This document shows positions 1 through 7,280 of a stretch of DNA of 64,000 nucleotides, in pieces; position 1 is the first letter of the stretch, and each line of letters begins with the position of its first letter. Below the pieces are notes generated by a model. That model did no database searches, had not been told where the DNA came from, and saw nothing but the letters and a program-made list of their open reading frames with translations. Origin of the DNA: Rhizobium ecuadorense (GTDB lineage Bacteria; Pseudomonadota; Alphaproteobacteria; Rhizobiales; Rhizobiaceae); contig NZ_LFIO01000958.1 of assembly GCF_001187535.1 (NCBI RefSeq), positions 62,001-126,000 on the forward strand, read 5' to 3'. The translations under genes and the position numbers were made by a program.

Positions 1-160
1 AATGGTCGCCGGAGACGACGGAATCCTGCACGAACTGCAGCGACCGCAGCATCTTGTACGGCGCGAGATCGTCCGGATCCTGCGCCTTGCCTGCGACCGG
101 CGACAGCATCGCCAGGCCGAGGGCTACAAATCCGACATAGCGATGCTGCCGACGCGCCAT
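1..160 (-). CDS. motC: MotC, periplasmic motility protein (N-terminal part, cut by window edge)
   Basis: Only the first 53 codons are in the window. The start ATG lies 4 nt after the motB stop, with an AGGATAACAGG ribosome site inside the end of motB. The protein opens with a signal peptide: basic MARRQHR, then a hydrophobic stretch ending near AGKA at residue 26. The mature sequence begins QDPDDLAPYKMLRSLQFVQD, which fits rhizobial MotC. In S. meliloti MotC is a periplasmic partner of MotB needed for flagellar rotation, and MotE is its chaperone. The identity rests on this short N-terminus plus its place directly after motB. Confidence 0.8.
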   Translation of the reverse strand, partial: MARRQHRYVGFVALGLAMLSPVAGKAQDPDDLAPYKMLRSLQFVQDSVVSGDH

Positions 161-164
161 CCTG

Positions 165-1502
165 TTATCCTCGATCCGCCTGCACCAGAATCTCGATCCG
201 GCGGTTGGTCGCGTTGAACGGGTCGTCCGGCAGCTTCAGCCGACGGTCGGCAAAGCCAGAGACCTGGGAGATGCGCTTCTCGTCGAGCCCGCCGCGCACA
301 AGCATGTAGTAGGCGCTCTGAGCGCGATCCATCGAAAGCCGCCAGTTCTCGTTCTGCGCGCCCTTATACTGGCGTCCGTCCGTGTGGCCGCGGATGGCGA
401 CCGCGCCACCCCTCTCCTTCAGGATGGCGCCGATCTTTTCCATGGCGAGCACCATCTCCTGGCGCGGAACCGCGGACCCGATATTGAACATCGAATCGTC
501 GCTCTGGTCGGAGATGCTGACCAGCAATCCGCCTTCGGATGCCGTCACGGTCAGGCCTTCGGCAAGCTTGCCGGCAACGCCGCCGATCTGCTGGGCGATC
601 TGCTCCTGCAGCTGTTCGGCTTGCTTCTGCTGCTGCTCGGTCTCGGATGCGTTCTTGTCCGCATCCTTCTGATGAACGGCGTCCTTCTGCGCTTCGGCGT
701 TCTTGTCGCCAGCCTTCTTGTCGCCGGACTTCTTGTCATCCGGCGCCTTGCCGTCCTTGGCCTCGGCCGCGCCCTTGGCTTCCTTGGTTTCCTGGGCAGC
801 GGCCTTCTGATCGGTGGTCAGCGGTATCGGCTTCATGTCCTCTACCTTGGCGACCTCGGTTGTCCCACTCTCGGCCGCTTGCTCGTCGCTCTTGCCGGGA
901 GGCGCGGACTTGCCGGCTGTCGTCACCTCGACCTGCTTCGTCCAGAAATCCGGATCGAAGGGATCACGATACGCCTCACCGCCATCGGCACCGGTGGCCG
1001 GGCCGGAATCGGCAGCACCACCATCGCCCTTGGCGCTGACATTGGCCTGCTGGCCGACTTCCTGGGCAATTTCGGCTAGAACCGAATAGGGATTTTCGAA
1101 GAAATCGGCCTCGGAATAATTGGTCTGGTCGCCTGAGGTCGATGTCTGGTCGTCACCATCAGCCGAGGCCTTACCGTCGTTCGGATTTTCTTCCTTCTGT
1201 TTCGACTTCTCCTGCTTCTCCTCGCCCTCGGCGTTGTCGACGGGCTTCTTCAGACCCTTTTCGGTCGGCTTTTCGTCGGAGAGCTTGATCGGATTGAAAT
1301 AGGTCGCGACCGAGGCCTTGGTCTCCTCGTTGGCGGCATTGACCAGCCACATGACCAGGAAGAACGCCATCATCGCCGTCATGAAGTCGGCATAGGCAAT
1401 TTTCCACGCACCGCCATGGGAGCCATCGTGATCACCGCCGCCATGTCTTTTGACGATGATGATCTCGTTCTTGCCGTGATGGTGGTTTTCGCCTTCGCTC
1501 AT
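165..1502 (-). CDS. motB: MotB, flagellar stator subunit
   Basis: MotB anchors the proton-channel stator to peptidoglycan and forms the channel with MotA. A His/Gly-rich cytoplasmic head (residues 1-33) precedes one membrane helix. The helix holds YADFMTAM, whose Asp (residue 39) is the expected proton-carrying residue. The C-terminal OmpA-like peptidoglycan-binding domain (about 330-445) contains [10 protein letters not shown]. The protein has 445 residues against about 308 in E. coli. The extra length is a low-complexity Lys/Asp/Ala linker (about 85-300), typical of rhizobial MotB, which also binds MotC. The start overlaps the stop of the upstream FliH-like gene by 4 nt, and motC follows. 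motA is about 17 kb away in another operon. Confidence 0.97.
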   Translation of the reverse strand: MSEGENHHHGKNEIIIVKRHGGGDHDGSHGGAWKIAYADFMTAMMAFFLVMWLVNAANEETKASVATYFNPIKLSDEKPTEKGLKKPVDNAEGEEKQEKSKQKEENPNDGKASADGDDQTSTSGDQTNYSEADFFENPYSVLAEIAQEVGQQANVSAKGDGGAADSGPATGADGGEAYRDPFDPDFWTKQVEVTTAGKSAPPGKSDEQAAESGTTEVAKVEDMKPIPLTTDQKAAAQETKEAKGAAEAKDGKAPDDKKSGDKKAGDKNAEAQKDAVHQKDADKNASETEQQQKQAEQLQEQIAQQIGGVAGKLAEGLTVTASEGGLLVSISDQSDDSMFNIGSAVPRQEMVLAMEKIGAILKERGGAVAIRGHTDGRQYKGAQNENWRLSMDRAQSAYYMLVRGGLDEKRISQVSGFADRRLKLPDDPFNATNRRIEILVQADRG

Positions 1503-2128
1503 TCGAGAACTTTCTTCAAGCTGGCTGCCCAGGCGGACATGCGGGTGACGATGACGGATTCGCCGATTTCGACGGCAAGATCGATATCGTCAGTCTCAAT
1601 GTGTCGAACGGCCCTGGCATGTTCGCCGAGTTCGGCCGTCAATCGTTCGAAAAGCCGGGTCGGCCCGCGGACGACGATCGGTCCGGCAGCACCCTCGAGG
1701 ATCGCGTCGCGCAGCAGGACGGCGAGGCTTCCGGTGGCCCTGGCAGCGAGCGCTTCGGCCATAACGGGCGCGATCGCCGCGGCGGCGCCGGCACTGACCA
1801 GCTGCGCGACCTCTTCGGCGATATCGCGGATGCGGGAGGCAATGACCGCCGCCGCCTCGACTTCGTAGCGAAGCTTCAGCTCCTCGAGCTCACGCGCATG
1901 GACCTCGGCCACTGTCTGCGCGTCGGCTTCGTATTTCTCGGTCAGATCAGCCGTCGCTGCGGCATGACCTTGTGCATAGGCATCCCGGCGCTCCTGCTCG
2001 ACGTCGATTGCCGGTTCGCTCGGCATTTCGGGAAAACCGTCGCCGCCGAAATCGTCCATCTCGATGATCGGCGCTGATGGTTCCGGTTTACCGAAATCCT
2101 TCAAATACCGGGAAAGCGTAATGCTCAT
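1499..2128 (-). CDS. FliH-like protein upstream of motB
   Basis: This 209-residue protein starts [14 protein letters not shown], after a GGATGG ribosome site. A charged, Ala/Glu-rich helical region (about 45-110) is followed by a compact domain ending [19 protein letters not shown]. The plan of acidic N-terminus, long helix and small C-terminal domain resembles FliH, the regulator of the FliI export ATPase. Otherwise no fliH is visible in this cluster although fliI is present. The gene overlaps motB by 4 nt, so it is co-transcribed with motB and motC. The FliH assignment is an inference from architecture and context; similarity by eye is weak, and an unrelated coiled-coil motility protein remains possible. 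Confidence 0.55.
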   Translation of the reverse strand: MSITLSRYLKDFGKPEPSAPIIEMDDFGGDGFPEMPSEPAIDVEQERRDAYAQGHAAATADLTEKYEADAQTVAEVHARELEELKLRYEVEAAAVIASRIRDIAEEVAQLVSAGAAAAIAPVMAEALAARATGSLAVLLRDAILEGAAGPIVVRGPTRLFERLTAELGEHARAVRHIETDDIDLAVEIGESVIVTRMSAWAASLKKVLE

Positions 2129-2329
2129 AAAAAACCATCCAGTATTCGGGAGGCATGCAGCATGTTCACCCCCGCTCAAAACGACCTTGCGCGCCGGCAT
2201 GCCGCTTCGAAACGGGCAAGGGCTTCACCTTGCGCCGGCACGAATTCAGACGATGCCTTCATGCCGGAAACTAGGAAGTCAAACTTGCGCGAGGATGAAT
2301 GGCGCCGCCATCCGCGATCGCGCCCACCT

Positions 2330-3292
2330 TTATTCCAGCAGGATCAGAATCTTGCTCGACGCCGTATTGAGGATCGAAATCGCTTCGACGGCCATCTGCT
2401 TCTGGGTTTCGATCGCCTTCTGCCGGATCGAAGCCTCGTCCATGTCGGTATCGACGAGCGCACCGACGCTCTTGTCGATCGAATCGGAGAGATCGGCCGT
2501 ATAGTCTATCTGATCGTCGATGCGCGTCTTCATCACGCCGATGGATGCGGCTGTCGTCGTCAGCGTGGCGAGCAGCGAGTCAGTCACGTCAAGCATGTCG
2601 GTAAGTTGCGCATCGGTCGTGGTATTGCTGATCGCAATTTCCGTCCCCGTCGCCGGCGTGGTCGAGTTGGCGTTCAGCAGGTAGTAGTTGCGCGCCGTCG
2701 CGCCGCTGTTGTTGATCGCATTGGCATCGACCGCCTTGGTCAACAGGCCGCCGCTGGCATTGTTCTTGTCGATGAGGATGGTCTGCGACGACGGGAAATC
2801 GATGGTTCGGGCCTGATATTCGCCGGTCGGGGCGCGCACGAAGCTTGAGATGACCGACCATGTCGGGGGCGCTGTGGTGTTGCCGTTCAGCAGCCAGTTC
2901 TCACCGGCAAACGAGGTCGATTCGACGATCGTCTGCAGCTGCTGCTTGTATTCGCCGATCTCGGCGTTGATCTTGTCCTTGTCTGTGCCCGGCTCTCTTG
3001 CCGCGACCAGCTTGGCGCGGATCTGGCCCATCAGATCGATCGCCGAATTCATCGCCGTATAGGTCGCGTCCACCTTGGCAGCCCCGAGACCGAGCGCATC
3101 ACCGATCGTCCCGAGATTGGTGCTGTCCGAGCGCATGACGGTCGCGACCGACCAGTAGGACGCATCGTCGGCGGCCGTCTCGATACGGTATCCCGAGGAC
3201 ACCTGCTGCTGGGTCTGGCTGGCTTCTTTGTTGATGCTGCGCAGCACCGCAAGCGCATTCACCGCGGCCGCGCTGGTAATCTTAACGGTCAT
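2330..3292 (-). CDS. flaD: Flagellin (most divergent copy)
   Basis: This 320-residue flagellin has the conserved N-terminal D0/D1 segment (VSSGYRIETAADDASYWSVA) and C-terminal helix (IRQKAIETQKQMAVEAISIL), with a short variable centre typical of rhizobial complex flagella. It is the last of four tandem flagellin genes and clearly the most diverged: it starts MTVKITSAAAV instead of MTSI, ends ILILLE instead of the LTLFR type, and has a longer centre. It may be a minor filament component. The symbol follows the R. leguminosarum gene order and is tentative; in S. meliloti the names of the last two copies are swapped. Its own upstream region carries one GGTTAACT motif (about 3412). Confidence 0.9.
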   Translation of the reverse strand: MTVKITSAAAVNALAVLRSINKEASQTQQQVSSGYRIETAADDASYWSVATVMRSDSTNLGTIGDALGLGAAKVDATYTAMNSAIDLMGQIRAKLVAAREPGTDKDKINAEIGEYKQQLQTIVESTSFAGENWLLNGNTTAPPTWSVISSFVRAPTGEYQARTIDFPSSQTILIDKNNASGGLLTKAVDANAINNSGATARNYYLLNANSTTPATGTEIAISNTTTDAQLTDMLDVTDSLLATLTTTAASIGVMKTRIDDQIDYTADLSDSIDKSVGALVDTDMDEASIRQKAIETQKQMAVEAISILNTASSKILILLE

Positions 3293-3592
3293 CGACAGGG
3301 TCTCGGAATAAGGTCAAGGGGCAGGCCGGAATGCCGGCGGCGACTGAAGTGGCGTCATGCCTCCGGCAGAGTCTCTACCGGCGTGTCGCAAAAGCAAATC
3401 AACTGAAAGCGAGGTTAACTCGATATCAACCAGTTGGGCAAGAGCGCGGCGCTGAACGTGCCGCACCGATCGTGATGGCAGGCAAGCTATTGATATAAAA
3501 GAAAGAACCGCGCCGTTTCGGGCGCGGTCCAGGAGGCTTTCTGCTTGCTGCCGGACGAAGGCGCAAGATTCGGTCCAGCTTCAGTGCCTGGT
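3293..3592. promoter_or_regulatory. Intergenic region: promoter of the fourth flagellin gene and terminator of the third
   Basis: This 300-nt gap holds the leader of the 2330-3292 flagellin gene. On the plus-strand text it includes a CATGCC block, a GAGGTTAACTCG and an ATCAACC element, resembling in part the blocks ahead of the two upstream flagellin genes. Near its right end lies the hairpin terminator of the preceding flagellin gene. No reading frame with coding character was seen. Confidence 0.5.
3497..3528 (-). terminator. Rho-independent terminator after the third flagellin gene
   Basis: On the minus strand ACCGCGCC - 6-nt loop - GGCGCGGT forms a perfect 8-bp G/C stem followed by TCTTTCTTTT. 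It lies about 65 nt past the stop of the 3593-4504 flagellin gene. Confidence 0.85.
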
Positions 3593-4504
3593 TTAGCTGC
3601 GGAACAGCGTGAGGATGTTCTGCGCGCTGGAGTTGGCGATCGACAGCGACTGGATCGCCAGCTGTTGCTGCGTCTGCAACGCCGTCAGCTTACTCGATTC
3701 CTCCTCCATGTCGGCATCGACGAGGCGGCCGACGCCCGAGTCGATCGAGTCGCTGAGCGCTCCGACGAAATTTTCCTGCAGTTCGATGCGCGTGGAAATC
3801 GAGCCGAGCTGCGATGCAGCCTTGGTCATCGCTTCCAGGCCCGCCTCGATCGACGTCAGGGCCATGGAGATCTCAACCGAGCCGAAGGTGCTGATGTCCA
3901 TCGAGTAGATCGAGCCGATCGTGCCGTATGAGGTGCCGATAATGCCGGCGGCCGTGTCGATCGTGCCAGTCGAGGTCATGCCGAAGAGAACGTTGCCCGC
4001 GGAACTCGTGTCCAGGATGTAGTCCGTCGTCTTGACCGAGACATTGCCGTTGCCATCGCGCACGAAGGTGGAAACCACGCTCTTGGTGCCGTCGGCGCCG
4101 GCAACCCAGTTTTCACCGGAGAAGGAGGCCGATTGGGCGATGCTCAGGAGCTGCTGCTGCAGCTGGCCGATTTCTTCCTGGACTTTGGTCTTGTCGACGC
4201 CCTTTTCGGTCGCGGCGACGATCTTCGCCTTGATTTCGCTGATGACGTCGATGGCGCTGTCCATGGCGGAGTAAGCGGTGTCGACCTTGGCGGCGCCGAG
4301 GCCGAGAGCGTCGGAGACAGCGGAGAGCGCCTTGTTGTCCGAACGCATGGTCGTTGCGATCGACCAATAGGCGGCGTTGTCGGACGCTTTTTCGACGCGA
4401 TAACCCGACGATACGCGGTTCTGCGTAGCCTCGAGGCCGTCATTGATTCCGCGGAGTGTCTGAAGAGCGGCCATCGCCGCAACGTTGGTCAAAATGCTGG
4501 TCAT
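3593..4504 (-). CDS. flaC: Flagellin (third copy)
   Basis: A 303-residue flagellin beginning MTSILTNVAAMAALQTLRGI and ending SSAQNILTLFRS. The N-terminal (about 1-140) and C-terminal (about 225-303) helical regions are nearly the same as in the next two copies; the central part is specific to it. It forms the flagellar filament after export through the type III apparatus. It has its own promoter region and its own terminator, so it is probably transcribed alone. The symbol is assigned by position in the tandem array and is tentative. Confidence 0.92.
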   Translation of the reverse strand: MTSILTNVAAMAALQTLRGINDGLEATQNRVSSGYRVEKASDNAAYWSIATTMRSDNKALSAVSDALGLGAAKVDTAYSAMDSAIDVISEIKAKIVAATEKGVDKTKVQEEIGQLQQQLLSIAQSASFSGENWVAGADGTKSVVSTFVRDGNGNVSVKTTDYILDTSSAGNVLFGMTSTGTIDTAAGIIGTSYGTIGSIYSMDISTFGSVEISMALTSIEAGLEAMTKAASQLGSISTRIELQENFVGALSDSIDSGVGRLVDADMEEESSKLTALQTQQQLAIQSLSIANSSAQNILTLFRS

Positions 4505-4577
4505 GAAATGATTGCCCCTTGTCGGCAGTTGATAAAAAGGGACATTCCGGAAAGCTACCGGGAACGGGGACCAGCCT

Positions 4578-4651
4578 CATGCCTGTTAACCGGTTCTTAA
4601 ATCTGGTTAACCCGCCGTCTCGTTGACCTGAGAAAACAGCATTATGGTTAA
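4578..4651 (-). promoter_or_regulatory. Conserved flagellin promoter block
   Basis: This block upstream of the third flagellin gene matches the one at 5736-5807 upstream of the second. Both have, on the plus-strand text, CATGCCTGTTAACC, a second GGTTAAC, a C-rich spacer, and CCT(G)AGAAAACAGC followed by ATGGTTAA. Its conservation outside genes suggests binding by the flagellar class III activator (Rem in S. meliloti) and/or the core promoter. The function is inferred. Confidence 0.5.
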
Positions 4652-4670
4652 TCAACCGTTAACAGACATT

Positions 4671-4700
4671 AAAAAAGCCGCGCTCCATTGAAGCGCGGCT
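4671..4700 (-). terminator. Rho-independent terminator after the second flagellin gene
   Basis: On the minus strand AGCCGCGCT pairs with AGCGCGGCT over a 7-nt loop and is followed by a run of six T residues. It lies 51 nt past the stop of the 4752-5660 gene. Confidence 0.85.
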
Positions 4701-4751
4701 CGTTTCCGACGTGCCCGCCGGAGACCGGCGGGCCGATATTTCCGAGGGTTA

Positions 4752-5660
4752 TTAGCCGCGGAACAGCGTGAGGATGGTCTGCGAAGAGGAGTTCGCAATC
4801 GACAGCGACTGGACGGCCAGCTGCTGCTGGGTCTGCAGAGCGCTGAGCTTGGAAGATTCTTCTTCCATGTCGGCGTCGACGAGACGGCCGACACCAGAGT
4901 CGATCGAGTCGCTGAGAGCCGAGACGAAGTTTTCCTGCAGTTCGATGCGCTTGGAGATCGAGCCGAGGGCAGCGCCGGCGCTGGTCATGGACTTCAGAGC
5001 CGCTTCGACGTTGGTCAGAGCCGACTGGATCTGGCCGAGGGTGAAGTTGGTGATGTCCATCGAGTAGACAGAACCGGTCGCACCATTCGACGTGCCGAGG
5101 ATACCCGTGGAGGTTTCGACCGCGCCGCCGCTCATGCCGAACAGAACGTTGCCTGCGGAGCCGTCGTCGAGAACGTAGTCGGTCATCACGACCGATACGG
5201 CGTTGGAGCCGTCACGGACGAAGGAGGCAACGACGTTCTTGGTGCCGTCAGCGCCGGCAACCCAGTTTTCACCGGAGAAGGAAGCCGACTGAGCGACGCT
5301 CAGGAGCTGCTGCTGCAGCTGGCTGATTTCTTCCTGGACCTTGGCCTTGTCGACGCCGTTTTCAGTCGCGGCAACGAGCTTGGCCTTGATGTCGCCGACG
5401 ACATCGATGGCACTGTCCATGGCGGAGTAAGCGGTGTCGACCTTGGCGGCGCCGAGGCCGAGAGCGTCGGAAACGGCGGAAAGTGCCTTGTTGTCCGAGC
5501 GCATGGTCGTTGCGATCGACCAATATGCCGCGTTGTCGGAAGCCTGGCCGACGCGATAGCCTGAGGAAACGTGAGCCTGGGTTGTCTGGAGACCCTGGTT
5601 GATGCCACGGAGAGTCTGGAGGGCTGCCATCGCAGCGTTATTGGTGTTGATGCTCGTCAT
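4752..5660 (-). CDS. flaB: Flagellin (second copy)
   Basis: A 302-residue flagellin, MTSINTNNAAMAALQTLRGI to SSQTILTLFRG. It is very close to the first copy throughout, including the centre (DITNF, ALTNVEAALKSMTSAGAALG), so the pair looks like a recent duplication or a target of gene conversion. It polymerises into the filament together with the major flagellin. The gene is flanked by its own promoter block and hairpin terminator. The symbol is given by order in the array. Confidence 0.93.
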   Translation of the reverse strand: MTSINTNNAAMAALQTLRGINQGLQTTQAHVSSGYRVGQASDNAAYWSIATTMRSDNKALSAVSDALGLGAAKVDTAYSAMDSAIDVVGDIKAKLVAATENGVDKAKVQEEISQLQQQLLSVAQSASFSGENWVAGADGTKNVVASFVRDGSNAVSVVMTDYVLDDGSAGNVLFGMSGGAVETSTGILGTSNGATGSVYSMDITNFTLGQIQSALTNVEAALKSMTSAGAALGSISKRIELQENFVSALSDSIDSGVGRLVDADMEEESSKLSALQTQQQLAVQSLSIANSSSQTILTLFRG

Positions 5661-5735
5661 AGTTTGTTTGCCCCTTGTTGGCAGATTTTAAAAAGGGACA
5701 TTCCGGATTTTCGGCCGGCCCACAGCGATCAGCAT

Positions 5736-5807
5736 CATGCCTGTTAACCATTCTCGTTAAGGTTAACTCGCCGTTTCGATGGGCCTAGAAAACAGCAAGA
5801 TGGTTAA
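5736..5807 (-). promoter_or_regulatory. Conserved flagellin promoter block
   Basis: Counterpart of the block at 4578-4651. The shared parts are CATGCCTGTTAACC, then GGTTAAC, and CCTAGAAAACAGC followed by ATGGTTAA. The leader nearer the gene also shares GGGACATTCCGG and GCCCCTTGT with the third copy. Both the spacing and the sequence are conserved outside coding DNA. Confidence 0.5.
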
Positions 5808-5879
5808 GGAAAGCTGAATTCAAAATGGAAATAGCGTAAAAATATCTGAGACTTAGAAGGATTTTTATTAACCTTATGT

Positions 5880-5917
5880 TAAAACATTTCGCGGCCGGGG
5901 ATGACCCGGCCGCGAAA
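5880..5917 (-). terminator. Rho-independent terminator after the first flagellin gene
   Basis: A perfect 13-bp stem (5887-5899 with 5905-5917, TTTCGCGGCCGGG against its complement) with a 5-nt loop. On the minus strand it is followed by TGTTTTAAC. It begins about 25 nt past the flagellin stop. Confidence 0.85.
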
Positions 5918-5941
5918 CTAGAAAACCTTTGCCGACCGCTC

Positions 5942-6847
5942 TTAGCGGAAGAGCGACAGGATATTCTGCGAAGAGGAATTCGCGATCGACAGCGACTGGA
6001 TCGCCAGCTGCTGCTGGGTCTGCAGGGCGCTGAGCTTGGAAGATTCTTCTTCCATGTTGGCGTCGACGAGACGGCCGACACCGGAGTCGATCGAGTCGCT
6101 GAGCGCTGACACGAATTCGTCCTGGCTGTCGATACGCTTGGAGAGCGAGCCGAGAGCAGCACCGGCGCTGGTCATGGACTTCAGAGCCGCTTCGACGTTG
6201 GTCAAGGCCGTCTGGATCTGGCCGGCGGTGAAGTTGGTGATGTCCATCGAGTAGACAGAACCGGTCGCACCATTCGAAGTACCGAGGATACCCGTGGAGG
6301 TTTCGACCGAGCCGTTGCTCATGCCGAACAGAACGTTGCCTGCGGAGCCGTCGTCGAGAACGTAGTCGGTCGTGGTGACCGAAACGGCGTTGGAGCCGTC
6401 ACGGACGAAGGACGAAACGACGCTCTTGGTGCCGTCAGCGCCGGCAACCCAGTTTTCACCGTTGAAGGAAGCCGACTGAGCGATGCTCTTCAGTTGCTCC
6501 TGCAGCTGGCTGATTTCTTCCTGGACCTTGGCCTTGTCGACGCCGTTTTCAGTGGCGGCAACCAGCTTGGCCTTGATGTCGCCGACGACGTCGATGGCGC
6601 TGTCCATGGCGGTGTAAGCGGTGTCGACCTTGGCAGCACCCATGCCAAGAGCGTCGGAAACGGCGGAAAGTGCCTTGTTGTCCGAGCGCATGGTCGTTGC
6701 GATCGACCAATATGCCGCGTTGTCAGATGCCTTGCCGACACGATAGCCGGACGAAACGTGAGCCTGGGTTGACTGGAGACCCTGGTTGACGTTGCGCAGC
6801 GTCTGGAGAGCGGCCTGTGCGGAAGTGTTGGTGTTAATGCTTGTCAT
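5942..6847 (-). CDS. flaA: Flagellin (first copy, probably the major one)
   Basis: A 301-residue flagellin starting MTSINTNTSAQAALQTLRNV and ending SSSQNILSLFR. The D0/D1 helices are fully conserved (VSSGYRVGKASDNAAYWSIA near residue 32). The small central domain is shared with the second copy. It is the copy nearest fliP, the position of flaA in S. meliloti, where FlaA is the principal filament subunit. The ribosome site is AGGGGACAG. Its upstream region differs from those of the other copies, suggesting separate control or stronger expression. The symbol is by synteny. Confidence 0.93.
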   Translation of the reverse strand: MTSINTNTSAQAALQTLRNVNQGLQSTQAHVSSGYRVGKASDNAAYWSIATTMRSDNKALSAVSDALGMGAAKVDTAYTAMDSAIDVVGDIKAKLVAATENGVDKAKVQEEISQLQEQLKSIAQSASFNGENWVAGADGTKSVVSSFVRDGSNAVSVTTTDYVLDDGSAGNVLFGMSNGSVETSTGILGTSNGATGSVYSMDITNFTAGQIQTALTNVEAALKSMTSAGAALGSLSKRIDSQDEFVSALSDSIDSGVGRLVDANMEEESSKLSALQTQQQLAIQSLSIANSSSQNILSLFR

Positions 6848-7280
6848 AAATCTGTCCCCTGGAAACTAGATACAAAAAGGAGGACATACCGGACTAAGTA
6901 CCGGCGATGACGGACCAGCTTCATGCTACTCGGCGCCTTTTTTTGTTTGGCCCAAACCCGTCATGTCCAGGGCAATCTCGCAGCCAATGCTTGCCAACTT
7001 CTTAAAAATGGAGGTGCCGTTCCGGCTCCTTACATCGCATAGTTAATGCCGGCTGAATCTATTCCTTCGCATGCTAACATACGGGGAAAGAAACCGTTTT
7101 CTCTCATGAAAGTAAGCGTCTTCATGAGGCGCACCGGTTTCAAGCAAGCTTCACATGACAATGTGGCAGGCGCCGGGATAGCATCATCGGATTCGATCCA
7201 CCCGTTTTCAGGCTGGACGGCTCGTGCGTGTCTCGGCGATCGACAGCCATGCCAGAACATTTCCTTCACGGAGTTGGGTT
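6848..7280. promoter_or_regulatory. Divergent intergenic region between the first flagellin gene and the glycosyltransferase gene
   Basis: 433 nt without a convincing gene. The left part is the leader and promoter of the first flagellin gene. It keeps the GGACATACCGGA leader element of the other flagellin genes but lacks their GGTTAAC blocks; instead it has a T-rich run near 6938-6950. The right part must hold the promoter of the plus-strand glycosyltransferase gene, ending in GGAG at 7270-7273. Confidence 0.45.
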
